Assembly (NCBI GenBank): GCA_019648995.1
Contig: BLXT01002372.1
Location: forward strand, 15,263 to 45,057
DNA length: 29,795 bases
Source of the DNA: Plakobranchus ocellatus
Lineage: Eukaryota; Mollusca; Gastropoda; Plakobranchidae
Direction: 5' to 3'
The notes below the pieces were generated by a model, which was not told the origin of the DNA, made no database searches, and saw only the letters and a list, made by a program, of their open reading frames with translations. A program made the translations under genes and the position numbers. Shown here one piece after another: positions 1 through 10,440 of this stretch (the stretch's first letter is position 1; each line of letters begins with the position of its first letter).

Positions 1-1714
1 CCCCCCCCCCCAACACTTTGTGTAACTAAAGGTGAGTGAATGATATAAAAAGGTATTTGATATGTGTAGTGTACACTCCAGCTTTATTATTTGCAATAAT
101 ACACCAAAATAACTACGGATTCACCGATTTTAATGATGGGTATGTTTTTCTCCTAATGATTTGGTTATAGGGGAAACCTACGAACCAAAAGGTTTTGTAA
201 AATAAATAAAAGGATATAGCATATGAGTTTGAAGGGCCGCCATAAGGCATTGAACATTAATGCTAGCTGAGAATATGGAGGGACCGAGGCATAGAGATGG
301 ACAGTGCATGATTTTTTTTGAAAATCTGAATACTTTTAAGAGATAAAAAGCCGGAGAATGTGAATGTCCTGACTTCATAGAAGGACAAGATTTCAATGAG
401 AGTCATGGCGGCCCATTTCTGTCGTAGAATTAGTCCTTAAGAAGTAAAGAAGGTATACAAATACGGCACTCCAAGATACGTATAACTTTTAAGAGCCTGA
501 AGATGCAATGGTGATTGAAGAAAATGAAATAAATACAGTAAAAGAATACAACCAACAACTCAAACTTATCAGAAAAAAAATTAAACAACACAGAGTATAC
601 GTAACAACGTTTCGCTTATTAGGCTTTGAGAGGGTATTTATAGTATCTTATTTATGATTGTCCATTTTTACTTGATGGAGAGAATTCCTTCATTTAATAT
701 AAACTTTTCCCCCTGCCGTAATGGGTGTGTCTATTGTGATAGATGTAAGGGCTGTGTAGGATGAACATTTAAGTGGAAAATTTGTTTCTGATAATATCTT
801 AAAACGTACACATATTCAGGTATTCATACTACAATAACTGGGAACTTTTCACAACTTTATTCAATATATTACTGCCCAGCAATGTTTAATTTTGGTTGTT
901 GTTGGCTGATTAGTTATCTGTGTATATTAACTCTATGATTGTTTAGCTAATGTGATGTTCGCTAGTTGATCCGTAACTGGAGTGCTAACTAGAGCAGGAG
1001 ATTGGTCTATTGATTATTGTCATGATTGATTTAAAGGACATTTTTTGTTTTGCTTCTTTGTTGTTAAGTTTTTTTGCTGGATGAAATTTTGGTTTATTTA
1101 CTTCATTTACAACACAAGGCAATCAAAGATCCGTACTTTTATCCCTAAACAATTTCTGCCCTTATAAAGCCTTTGATGAGAACCAGTCCTCGCTACAATT
1201 ATTACAAAGAGTATAATCAAAGCTTAAAGCTCCAGATTATCACACATTTATAACTTCTATGCTTGTGCAGTGCGAAGAGTTTGGTTCTGCGCGCAAGCAG
1301 CCTTTCAACAAAATGATTTCAGGTTTTTTGTTAGGATATAGATGTCGGGTTTGGATCACCACAGAAAGATCCCTGCACTTCTTAAGGCGGACAAATAGAA
1401 CACAGAGTGAAAACTGGAAACAGTAGAGATGTGGTTTATCAGGAGAATGGTGGGGATATGGATGGAAAAAAATATGAATTGGTGCTGGAAGAAGATAAAC
1501 TTAAAAGATAATTAAGCAAACAAAATTTGTAGAAAATAGTTGCCGACACCAGGATTTAGAACACTTAGCAATTACTTGAATACTGAATGCAAATAAAGTA
1601 GAGGTAAGCGAAGAAAAAATTCCATTGCGATTATTAAGTCTACAGGTAATGGTTGCAGCAACAGCATTATAAGATTAACTGAGAACAGACCCGAGTAGAG
1701 TTGCTGGCATCGTG
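1..1714. other. AT-rich noncoding stretch
   Basis: The window opens with an 11-base run of C and continues as AT-rich sequence with stops in all frames. The longest open frames show no recognisable domain or motif. I see no tRNA-like promoter boxes, terminal repeats or coding bias here. It is most simply intergenic or intronic sequence, possibly with very old repeats. Confidence 0.6.
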
Positions 1715-1720
1715 ATCATT

Positions 1721-1792
<72 letters not shown>

Positions 1793-1834
1793 GTCATCAT
1801 CATTATCGTCATCATCATCGCCACCATCATCATC
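1715..1834. repeat. (ATC)n microsatellite
   Basis: A long run of ATC triplets, pure in the middle and interrupted near both ends by ATT, GTC and GCC variants. The run reads as poly-Ile on one strand and poly-Met on the other, so the open frames across it are artefacts. It ends about 40 bases before the 93-bp minisatellite. Confidence 0.97.
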
Positions 1835-1872
1835 TGTTTACCCACCACAATCAGCAAGCTTGACTGCCTCTC

Positions 1873-2365
1873 AATAGATCCTCGTCTTCTACCATGCTAC
1901 CAGCGTCAGTAACAACTGACCTCAGTGTATCTAGAATTTTTCTTCCCCTTTACTTCATCCCTCTCTAACTGACCTCAGTGTATCTAGAATTTTTCTTCCC
2001 CTTTACTTCATCCCTCTCTATAGATCCCCGTCTTCTACCATGCTACCAGCGTCAGTAACAACTGACCTCAGTGTATCTAGAATTTTTCTTCCCCTTTACT
2101 TCATCCCTCTCTATAGATCCTCGTCTTCTACCATGCTACCAGCGTCAGTAACAACTGACGTCGGTGTATCTGGAATTTCCCTTTCCTTCTATTTCATCCC
2201 TCTCTATAGATCCTCGTCTTCTACCATGCTACCAGCGTCAGTAACAACTGACGTCGGTGTATCTGGAATTTCCCTTTCCTTCTATTTCGTCCCTCTCTAT
2301 AGATCCTCGTCTTCTACCATGCTACCAGCGTCAGTAACAACTGACCTTGGCGTATCTTGAATTTC
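1873..2365. repeat. 93-bp minisatellite, about five copies, one with an internal duplication
   Basis: A repeat unit containing CTACCATGCTACCAGCGTCA recurs with its ATG at 1894, 2040, 2133, 2226 and 2319. The last four are exactly 93 bases apart. The first interval is 146 bases, that is 93 plus 53, because a 53-base stretch from AACTGACCTCAG to CATCCCTCTCT is repeated there. Units fall into two subtypes: CTCAGTGTATCTAGAATTTTT in the early copies and GTCGGTGTATCTGGAATTTCC in the later ones. Since 93 is a multiple of three, an open frame of about 106 codons runs through as 31-residue repeats. I see no other sign of coding. Confidence 0.95.
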
Positions 2366-3002
2366 CTTTCCCGCTGCATAATTCCTTAAGAATGCATTGG
2401 CTCAGAGGATTTTCTACTAGAGGTCCGAAATATTTTGTTTTCCAAAGTAATGAAGCTTTCAAAATATTTTAAAGGCATTTACAAAAAAAAAAAATATTTT
2501 AAAATACAATTAAGCATGACTACGAGTGTTAAATATCAAAATCTGGACTCTTTCAAAACTATGAATCCAGAAAAACAGAGTTTGAAAATTACTACAATAT
2601 TAACAAGCTGTAATATCAGGTAATTTTTAACTATTACTACAAATAAACCAGTTTCTTATCTGTTTCAAGGAATATGCAGGACCATCAGATGAAGGTGGGC
2701 ACGCAGTAGTTGGTCTATCATGTCTCAGCAGCTGAGTAGAAAATCCCGAGTTGAGAACGAGCAGACTTTGACCATTTTTCTTTTTCCCAACACTGTAGCT
2801 GAAAAAAGGCCGGACACTTTGTGAGCAATGAGCCTTCTGCCTTTCTCAAGGTTGTCGCCGTTTGTAGACTCTGGAGTGAGCATAATAGGAAAAAATTATA
2901 CCAAATTTACTCTGAAAAAAAAATAAATGAAGAAACAAAGAAAAAAAAAGTAAGTCGAAAAACGATATAATTTATACTGATTACGAGGATTTAGATGATA
3001 AT
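2366..3002. other. AT-rich noncoding stretch
   Basis: No gene is recognisable. It contains a 12-base A run near 2483 followed by AAATATTTTAAAATA-type sequence. A slightly more GC-balanced block lies at about 2680-2890, for which I recognise no family. Confidence 0.5.
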
Positions 3003-3059
3003 GAAAATAATAAAAAAATAATAATAATGATAAAGATAATGATAATGATGATGATGATG

Positions 3060-3127
<68 letters not shown>

Positions 3128-3140
3128 TATAATTATAATA
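3003..3140. repeat. (ATA)n microsatellite with (GAT)n edge
   Basis: A mixed AAT/GAT stretch at 3003-3058 leads into a nearly pure run of ATA triplets from about 3059 to 3126, then ATT/ATA mixture. On the minus strand it reads as poly-Tyr, a low-complexity artefact. Confidence 0.96.
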
Positions 3141-5450
3141 ACTCTTAGGAGATAAGAACACGAATAACAAAATAAACAAAAGCAATTACTTCAGTAAAAC
3201 AAAGGATACTGTTAGCAATAATAAAGTATGTGAATTTGATTCTACTAAAATCATATTTTTAATACTGTGAAAGTTAATTTAAAAAGCTATTGTAGTCACT
3301 GATATTACATTTTAACATTAAAAAAACATTGGTGGTTCAAATCATTTTTTCCCTTTAGATAAAAAAAAGATTCCATCTATTCTAGATAGGACTTAATATT
3401 CAAAAGGAAAAGAGCCACAATCACTCCTGGTCATTTATTTCATCTTACAAACTTTAACTTAAAAGAAACATCATTGTTCGGAATTCCCCATTAACTTTTA
3501 GGCACACGATTGTGTACAACATCAGGTCAGACGGAAACGATAGGTAAGATGAAAAAAAGCTTGGTTTGGTTTGGATTTTGAATATATATAAGCCAGTCCA
3601 CAGCGATATTTCTGCATAATGGAAGCTTAAAAATGATATTGCTCAAGTTTGAGTCAAATTTTTGGCAAGAAAAGAAAACCAGTGGATGCTAGACCGCTTT
3701 CCAATTTTTAACATCACAGTATAATCACTAAACCTGTGAAAAAGGAATTTTGCAAGATTTCAGAGATGCACACAAAAAAGAATCAATCTATGAAAGCTAG
3801 ACTGCATACGAAACTGTCGCTTTACAGTATGACCATTTAACGACTTAAAAATAAAACTATTTCTTGAGATTACTTGGTTTGTATTTTAAAATTAATTCTT
3901 GAAATAGACCTGAACGACTGAAACTCGACCGCTATTTTCTAAGATCTGAGGTGATAATTTTTTCCCCTAAATTAAAAAAAACAAACTATTGTTTATGGAC
4001 GAATTTATTTGTAATTGTTTTTATTTGCTGTCAATTTTTATAAACTGTCAACAGTTGACCAATATTGCCTTCATTTCGTCATTATTCTCGGAATATTGCT
4101 ATGCATTATCAGAGGTCTTTCTAATTTTTTTTATGTACGAGTATTCCAATAAACATCGTTAATTTGGCGCAGATCATTTTGAACTCGGTCACAGTACTCA
4201 TCCGAAAGCATTGCGTGTTCTGTATTTATCTTTCCTTTTTAACGATATTACTTTTTTTAAGATTAACATGATTTTGGTCAACCATAAAATTTTCCACAAT
4301 TGGCTAAAATTAACTGCATTTCGTCATTAATACCATGGAATCCGCCTTGTGTGCATAATCAGAAGTCTTTCCAAAAAGTTGTTGTAAAAAAAGGCGAAGG
4401 AATATGCCCTGATAATTAATGCTCTCCTACATTTTAAGTTTCTTTTTAAGGAGAGTGACTGGGGTGAACAAAAGAAAGACTTACCTTCAAGTATAGTCGG
4501 AGAATCACTTTAGACTCCGCCAGTGTTACCCTGGCAATGAAGTTTAAGGGACAATAAAAATTCACCTCAATTAATTACATACGAAAAGAACTTTTAAATA
4601 ATACCTTGATACATTTAAAATTATTCCTTTTCAGCTTAACCACTATTGATCGAACAGATTCTTTCTCTAAACTTCAGCACGCCTAAGCTCTAAGGTCGTA
4701 AACATAAAAATGGAGGTTAGGAACGCACGATTTGTACTCAGACGTTTTGTAAAAAGTGAGATAAGAGTTAGGCGTGTGTAAACACTTGCTAGGCTGTGTC
4801 TGTCAAGCTTTTGTCAATGAGGAGCTTGAGCATAACGTAATGGATCTTAGACAGATGTATCCTTTTCTCTTTTGGGGTTAACTTTAATCTGTAAACCTCA
4901 TTTTGCAGCGTCACGCTACCAAAAAAAAAAAAAAAAATCGGCTTGATATCAGTTAGGCATTTCGTTCTCGCACCTTCAAAAAAGGTTACGTTCGTCAAGG
5001 TCGAATATACCTGGTTTAAATTTCTTTTGATGTACGCGCTAAAACTCCCCAATGTCAAACAACTTTACAAGTGAGAACATCATGATATCAGAAACAGCAC
5101 ACCATTGCTCAATAGCTGGAGAAACTCTATCACAGTAATCATTGATTAAAGTCTGGACTTGTTCAAAACAACATAAGAGTTGCACGCTGACATACTAGCT
5201 ATCGAAAAAATACAAACCTTAAAATAATGTTTGACACAGAGTAACGCAGGTTTATTCTCCCTGACCAGAGCACAAACACAGAATACATGTATAAACATGT
5301 TTCACGATTTATGCGTAGCTTAATGAGCAGACCGAAACAAATATCTAGTTATGTTTAAATACAAGGAAACAACAAATACAGTTACATAATAAAAAAAACA
5401 TGTTAGAACTAAAGCAAAACCCCAATTAGCGAATTTGTCGTAGCGAGTGA
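3141..5450. other. Long AT-rich region without genes
   Basis: About 2.3 kb with no recognisable coding domain. A pair of diverged segments is visible: 4068-4135 and 4308-4380 share a CATTTCGTCATTA core followed by a CATTATCAGAGGTCTTTC-like or CATAATCAGAAGTCTTTC string. They lie about 240 bases apart, which suggests an old short repeat. A 17-base A run lies at about 4921. The minus-strand open frame at 4789-5058 spans that run and looks random. Confidence 0.5.
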
Positions 5451-5455
5451 GAGAG

Positions 5456-5460
<5 letters not shown>

Positions 5461-5506
<46 letters not shown>
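5461..5506. repeat. (GA)n microsatellite
   Basis: A pure run of 23 GA dinucleotides, preceded by an interrupted GAGTGAGAGAGAAACA edge. It reads as Leu-Ser repeats on the minus strand and is not evidence of a protein. Confidence 0.98.
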
Positions 5507-5508
<2 letters not shown>

Positions 5509-5561
5509 AACACTTCTCACGAAAAAACATACAAAAATAGAGAAATAAAACAGCAAATAAA

Positions 5562-6050
5562 TCCTTCTTCTCCTCCCTCTCCCTTTCTAACCATTAATTT
5601 CTTTCCAGATCGTTGTTTTTTAATTTCTTCTTTGTATTTGTTTTTTTTATCCTCTTTCTTTTTTACGCTTTTCCATGCTCTATCTCCTCCATGGTCTTTC
5701 TTTTCCCTCACAACGTTTTTTTTTTCTTTCTTCCTCTCTTTCTTGTGGGCCTTGGTGGCACAGTTAATAGTTTAACAGCCCTGAGATCTGCAAGGAACTT
5801 TCTGTAACGGGTTCAAGCTTCGCCATAGGTACAGTAATCTGATAGAGAACCTTAAAAGCCTGAGATAACATAGTTGTGAGCAGCTTATATACACGAAAAT
5901 CAAACCTTTTTTTTTTTCATTACACCTCTTTTTGTCCCTCTTATTTTCTTTATTCATCCATACTTAATTTTCCATTCCACATTATTCTTCCGTTCCCTTT
6001 CTCACTCTCTGATTCTCATTCTTCTTCTCTCCTAATCCTACAAAGGTTAA
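5562..6050. repeat. Pyrimidine-rich low-complexity tracts
   Basis: Plus-strand C/T-rich stretches occupy about 5562-5745 and 5905-6045, with T runs and CCTC/TTCC blocks. They flank the first tRNA-like SINE head. All open frames across them are Phe/Leu/Ser-rich and show no domain. Confidence 0.7.
5747..5826 (+). repeat. tRNA-derived SINE head, copy 1
   Basis: An 80-base segment has a tRNA-like layout: an A-box-like TGGCACAGTTAATAG near the start and a B-box-like GGGTTCAAGCTTC near 5809-5821. The B box is close to the polymerase III consensus GGTTCRANNCC. The A-to-B spacing suits a tRNA-derived promoter. No cloverleaf can be claimed by eye, so this is more likely a degenerate SINE head than a working tRNA gene. 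Confidence 0.55.
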
Positions 6051-6224
6051 GAACAAGACTTGACTTTATCCTGAGACGGGACTGGAAATGCCCTGTTCCA
6101 AAGCATCGCTATTCAATATTTTTTTCGGCGCTCTTGCTACTTCATTCTCTTTATCTTGTAAGAAAATGCGATACTGCTATTCCTGCTACAACTTTTACGA
6201 TGCAGAGATTTTCGGTGACACGCA

Positions 6225-6297
6225 GGGGCTGCGTGGACAGAAGTTTGTAAACTCGCTTAGAAACCTGCATGGATTGTCTGACTAGGGTTTGCTTCCA
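6225..6297 (+). repeat. tRNA-derived SINE head, copy 2
   Basis: It starts GGGGCTGCGTGGACAGAAG and contains GTTTGTAAACTCGC, matching copy 3 at 6522. A B-box-like AGGGTTTGCTTCC lies about 60 bases in. The 73-base span is tRNA-sized. The A box is more decayed than in copy 3. Confidence 0.5.
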
Positions 6298-6521
6298 TTA
6301 CGGATGTTTGAGACCATGAAGCAATATACGGGCCACATGTCGGCTACGCGTCAGTAATGATAAAGCATTGATTCCAGGCCTTTTACAGTAGATCGACTTA
6401 AATTTTATTGCATCGACGATGAACTCATTCCAAATGAGTATAAAATATTTTCAATAGGGAACTATTAAAAAGGCATTGCTCACACATTGATCACTAGTTT
6501 AGACAGCTCTTCATTAACATC

Positions 6522-6602
6522 GGGGCTGCGGTGGCTCAAAGGTTTGTGAACTCGCCTCGAGATACATATAGGGACCTTTTATCGCAAGTTCGAGCTCGAA
6601 GG
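6522..6602 (+). repeat. tRNA-derived SINE head, copy 3
   Basis: It starts GGGGCTGCGGTGGCTCAAAG, with an A-box-like TGGCTCAAAGG, then TTTGTGAACTCGCC, and ends in a B-box-like AAGTTCGAGCTCG. Of the three copies it is closest to a polymerase III consensus. It shares its first ~35 bases with copy 2. It looks like a member of a tRNA-derived SINE family; a separate 3' body is not obvious. Confidence 0.6.
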
Positions 6603-7220
6603 CCTAATACACGAAACCAAATCAAACAAATTCTCACCTCATGAAAAATATTTTCAAAGTTTGCAATCATCAACTTGTGGCTAGTTCAACATCTCAAAAT
6701 GCACAAAGAGCGGTAAGTATACAACATAGATTTGGTAAATAGTCTTTGAAGCTTTTTTGGTTACATCGATAGAGAATGAATAACTTACTAGCAACCGAGT
6801 GAGAAAAAAATATTCTTGTGTCAGCGTAGCATTAGCCTTTTATGCGATTATTGGTCAATTCATATCTGCCTTCTTCCCTGGTGTCTTTTTGTGAAGCTTT
6901 GCATGAAATATATTTTAAAAAAAAATAAATGTATCGTCTGTGGTCCTCCGACGTGACTAATACACTTTGTTTGTTATAAAGACAAGTAAAATATAAGAAA
7001 TATTATTTAAAAAAAAACAAGGTATATTATAATAGAGACTAACTCGCGAATATCGTGTGGATGTCTACATCAGTTGTTAAAAATACTGTAAAAAGGCTTA
7101 ACAATAGAAAATTTAAAGCACTTTCAGCTTCCTTGTATTCGTTTATAAACTGAAAGCAACAAGGCCATAATATTAAATTACCGTCTTCTGGCTAATTTTC
7201 TCCCCTCAAAATTTTACATT
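6603..7220. other. AT-rich noncoding spacer
   Basis: No coding or repeat structure is recognised. The stretch ends where the 3' terminus of the minus-strand retrotransposon begins at TTGATTACTGGTATACCC. Confidence 0.5.
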
Positions 7221-7410
7221 GCTTGATTACTGGTATACCCAGTCCACCATTTAGCGGTGATCTCAGGGTTTCTGTTCATTCATTCTCTCTCATAGGCTTC
7301 CATCAGATGCTCAAGCAAATTAAAACAAAAATAAAAATCCATTAAAAATCCAACAGAGTGCATAGGGAAAAATTTTGGAGAAAAACCTAAATAGGGATCT
7401 GTACAAAGCC
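7221..7410 (-). other. 3' UTR of copy A
   Basis: Noncoding sequence after the last ORF2 codons. It matches the 3' UTR of copy C at 20586-20775, including ACCCAGTCCACCATTWAGCGG, GGTGATCTCAGGGTTTCT and GATGCTCAAGCAAATTAAAA. The extreme end has a (TGAT)n-like tail, better preserved in copy C as TGATTGATTGATT. Such simple tails are typical of non-LTR elements. Confidence 0.85.
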
Positions 7411-7725
7411 TCAGATATTTCTATAGCCACCAAGTTCCTTTAAGAAACCCACTATCCAAGAGGGATTGATTTCTCGGAAGAGCCTGTACATGTCAGTTAC
7501 ACTGAAGTAGATGTATTTCCTCCTGGTGACTTGAAGATCTGGGCATTCAATTAAAATATGCCGGACAGTGTAAAGGCTGTCACAGGCATAGCAAATAGGC
7601 TGTTCCTCATTTTTAAAAGGTAGCTCTGGGTGAGCCATGCGTGGCCCACTCGAAGCTTACACATTACGTCTCCCGTTTTCTACCTGTTCCTTCATCTCTT
7701 TTGCTGAGGTCTTTTCCCACTATAG
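7411..7725 (-). pseudogene. ORF2 C-terminal Cys/His domain (copy A)
   Basis: The last part of the retrotransposon polyprotein. Residues CYACDSLYTVRHILIECP give the Cys-x2-Cys...His...Cys pattern common at the C-terminus of I/Jockey ORF2 proteins, here at about residues 18-34 of the open frame beginning at 7638. The frame runs on to a stop at 7411. Upstream of 7638 the same family sequence (GRRNVMCKLRVGH-type) is present but out of frame. At about 7725 it joins directly to the RNase H start, so the second half of RNase H and the following linker are missing relative to copy C. Confidence 0.8.
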
Positions 7726-7726
7726 A

Positions 7727-8023
7727 TAACACAATTTTTTTGGGTATTTAGTAAGTTATTTTTATTTCTGTGAGCGCGAGGGCTATTCCCTCTAGCTCAG
7801 CACCGAAGACAGATGCCCCGTCCCTCAGTCGAGTTGTCTTCGAGCGGTCTGGGTGTTTCGGAAAATAGGCTGCGGCCGCAACCTTTTCTTCAAGTTTAGA
7901 GCCGTCTGTATAAACAGCATATTGGTTTGAAAATGTTTCTTTTGTTCTAAAAATTTCTTTTTGATAGACCACCTCGCTGGTATCTTCCTTCTTTTGTTTC
8001 GTTAATGAAATGTCAACGTTAAC
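7727..8023 (-). pseudogene. RNase H domain N-terminal part (copy A)
   Basis: The minus-strand frame contains AVYTDGSKLEEKVAAAAYF, with the first catalytic Asp in TDGS, and then GAELEGIALALTEI, with the catalytic Glu. These are the first two elements of the type I RNase H DEDD site. The domain breaks off at about 7727, right after NFVIYS-like codons, by deletion. It resumes upstream across the MITE, where NVDISLTKQKK is the continuation of the thumb region. RNase H would degrade the RNA strand during element copying. Confidence 0.85.
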
Positions 8024-8027
8024 CCGG
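8024..8027. repeat. Target-site duplication CCGG flanking the MITE (second copy 8306-8309)
   Basis: CCGG lies immediately outside both inverted repeats, and the uninterrupted relative has CCTG at this place once. CCGG is itself palindromic, so the exact element edge could shift by a few bases. Confidence 0.65.
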
Positions 8028-8305
8028 TGTAGCACGCTAGAACGACTCTACCCAAGAAAGACTCTAAAGTCAACATGGCGGCCGCCAGAAACACTCTGGA
8101 GTCTCTATAGCGGCCACCAAATACACTCTGGAGTCTGCCTGGCGGCCGCCAAGACTGCTTTAGAGTCTGTCTGTCGGCCGACGGATTGACTAGAGTAAGA
8201 TTGGCGTGGGCGGGGCTCACGCCACACAGACTCTAGAGTGTTTCTGGCGGCCGCCAGTCTGACTCTAGAGTCTGTCTGGCGTGATAGTCATTCTGGCGTG
8301 CTACA
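8028..8305. mobile_element. 278-bp MITE inserted in copy A
   Basis: The element starts TGTAGCACGCTAGAACGACT and ends AGTCATTCTGGCGTGCTACA. These are inverted repeats with 18 of 20 matches. The flanks read CCGG on both sides (8024-8027 and 8306-8309), which fits a 4-bp target-site duplication. Copy B at about 18915-18930 gives the empty site: the retrotransposon runs straight through there. Inside are four ~32-bp units with a GCGGCC-type core at 8077, 8109, 8141 and 8173, and a further GGCGGCCGCC at 8246. It has no coding capacity. It is strikingly GC-rich compared with its surroundings. Confidence 0.85.
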
Positions 8306-8800
8306 CCGGTGCTCGTCCCAAGGTGGAGGGCACTGGACATATTGGTTATCGATAGTATTTAGATTGATTTTGGCATCCTTAATATGTTGAAAAGTATTGG
8401 CAAAAAGATTTTGTTCTGACTTAGAATCAGCAGAAAAGTCAGAAAACGGAGCATCAAATACAATGACATGACACTGATTTGAGGGTAATGATTTAAATTT
8501 AAGTAAAAAAATAAAAGCTAGCATCATACGCCGATGCTCGAGAGAGGGCTCCCCAGCCTCGGCGTACAAGCTTTTAATAGGTGACGATCTGAAAGCCCCG
8601 AGGGCAATTCGAAGGCGATGATTTATAGGGTCCAGGGCTTTCAGAACGTTTTTTTTCGCAGAACCATATAGCAATATACGACACTGCCGGAGTTCTAACT
8701 TGGACCAGACTAGGGTGCGGTAAAGCTTTAGAAAGGTGGCTCTATCCGCACCCCAGTCAGTATGTCCCACGACGCGCAGTAAATTTAGTGCTTTAAGTTT
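8306..8800 (-). pseudogene. ORF2 post-RT thumb/connection region (copy A)
   Basis: The minus-strand frame contains ADRATFLKLYRTLVWSKLEL, LRIALGAFRSSPIKSLYAEA and GEPSLEHRR. It matches copy B (18842-19450) through its length. This region follows the reverse transcriptase palm in I/Jockey elements and is recognised by the conserved IALGAFRTSP and AEAGEPSLEHRR strings. A few positions differ from copy B by small indels. It ends at the MITE, just after the codons for PPPWDEHR. Confidence 0.85.
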
Positions 8801-9795
8801 TTTTTTCTTTAGTTACTTTACATGATTATTAAAATTCAGTTTTGAGTCGAAAACGACTCCTAAAAATAATTTAGCCTCATCCTTTACCGGGGTAGCTGGC
8901 CCTCAAGATGAAGGGTGGGCTAAGTGTAAAGTCTTTGTCTGTGGAAATGGACACAGGTGGTCTTCAAAATCAAACATCTGAAACCGCTCTCGGAGACCCA
9001 CTTGTGAACATTATTTGTACAAAGTTGAATGGTGCGCTCAAGATGCTGCAGGTATTTACCCTCATCGTAAATGGCAAAATCATCTACGAATAAAGATGCA
9101 TAAATTTACAACTTTTGAAACAGAATTAATTATATTATTTATTTTCAAGTTAAATAGCATAGGTGATAAAATACTTACCTTGGGGAACACCGCTTTCCTG
9201 GTGGTAAGAAGAAGAAAACGTGTTCTCCCCTTTTACTTAAAAATGGCGGTCTTTTAGAAAAATTGAAATGAAAATGAGCAACCTGCCCCTAAAATTGGTG
9301 TCGAAAAGGTCTTTTAGAATTCCGTACATCCATGTAGTATCATAGGCATTTTCTAGATCGAAGAAAAAAACCGCCAGGACATGCTTTTTTCTGGCGAAAG
9401 CCTTCTTGATAAAGGTGTCCAGTTTGAGCAAGTGGTCAAATGTGCTATGGTCCTTCCTAAACCGCACTGTATCTTTGACAGCAGGTTTCTGTACTCAAGC
9501 ACATGGACCAGTCGGTCATTCACCATCCGCTCGAGAATCTTACACAAGCAGCTCGTGAGCACAATAGGCCTATAGTTGGAAGGATCAGAAGGATCTTCCC
9601 GGATTTTGGAATTGGAATCACCGAAGCCTCCATCCAAGATGGGGGGATGTCCCCGGTGGTCCAAATGTTACTAAAAAGTTTAAGAAGAACATGCAGACAG
9701 GATTCAGGAAGGTGCCTCAGGAGCTGATAGTACACACCATCAGGACCTGCCGCAGACTCATTAGATTTATTAATTGAATTTTTAAGTTCCGTCAT
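8801..9795 (-). pseudogene. Reverse transcriptase domain (copy A)
   Basis: RT motifs appear in order on the minus strand but in shifting frames. The start is SAAGPDGVYYQLLRHLP (near 9740), then NYRPIVLTSCLCKILERMV (near 9575), motif A FFDLENAYDTTW (near 9350), motif B GVPQG (near 9180) and motif C FVDDFAIY with VDD at 9079-9087. At least three frameshifts separate these blocks, including an extra Phe codon before motif A. Catalytic Asp residues of motifs A and C are still visible. The domain would copy the element's RNA at the target site. Confidence 0.88.
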
Positions 9796-9799
9796 GAGA

Positions 9800-10440
9800 A
9801 AAGGATTATTATAGGTTCGTTATTTTCTGATGAAAAATTAAAATTTTTTTTTTCGGCTCTTTGTTTCGTTTGTTGGAAATTTTTAGAATAATTTTTTTAG
9901 CAGGAGTTTTTGGAAAAAGTTTCAGCCGGATAATCAGCATGTTCGTTAGGGTCTGAATGATCTAGCCGTCTTTTTTAAGATGACAAAAAGGGACACAATT
10001 TTTGCCTTTTATTTTCCTTATTTTCTTCCAAACAGTTTTAGAGTAAGTATTTGAGCTTCGAGAAGATACATATGTCTTCCAAGACTGTTTCTTGGAATTT
10101 TTAATTACAATCTTAGCCTTGGGTTTTTGTTTTTTTTTTAATTTATGAAATTTTCAAAACAAGGCGCTTTAAAATACTTCTTTTGAGCCTTTTTTCCTTT
10201 CCTGAAGAGCCTGCCTACATTCCTGGGTAAACCAGGGCACACGGGTTTTAAATTTCGTCCCTTTATGAAAGGGTATGGACGACCTGGCCGCATCGAGCAG
10301 CTCTGAAGTAAACTGCTCGATGTCGGCTACAGAGCCGTCCAAACACAGTTTGCAGAGGTCTCCGGTGGTCTCCCTATGGCTGGCCTGCCAAGCCTTTAAT
10401 CTTTTGTGTTGCTTCACCCCCTCCGTTACATGGACTTTGG
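9800..10440 (-). pseudogene. Linker before RT (copy A)
   Basis: Minus-strand sequence typical of the segment between endonuclease and RT in this group. It contains FTSELLDAARSSIPFHKG and RVPWFTQECRQALQERKK (about 10210-10310), then KKIRKIKGKNC near 10010-10040. The VPWW-type motif followed by a basic helix is a family hallmark. The frame is broken several times. No endonuclease precedes it. Confidence 0.75.

Noticed and set aside
1675-1912. Poly-Met and poly-Ile open frames on opposite strands
   Set aside because: They are translations of the (ATC)n microsatellite and have no other coding support.
2991-3185. Poly-Tyr/His open frame
   Set aside because: Translation of the (ATA)n/(GAT)n microsatellite.
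5320-5556. Membrane-protein-like frame with Leu-Ser repeats
   Set aside because: The repeats come from the (GA)n tract, and hydrophobicity arises from AT-rich sequence; no family match is apparent.
5747-6602. Functional tRNA genes
   Set aside because: A and B box-like motifs are present, but I cannot build convincing acceptor and anticodon stems by eye, so SINE heads are the safer call.
8028-8305. Tc1/mariner-type element with a TA target duplication
   Set aside because: TA does occur near both ends (TGTAGC and GCTACA), but the empty site in copy B supports a CCGG duplication outside TGTAGC...GCTACA instead.
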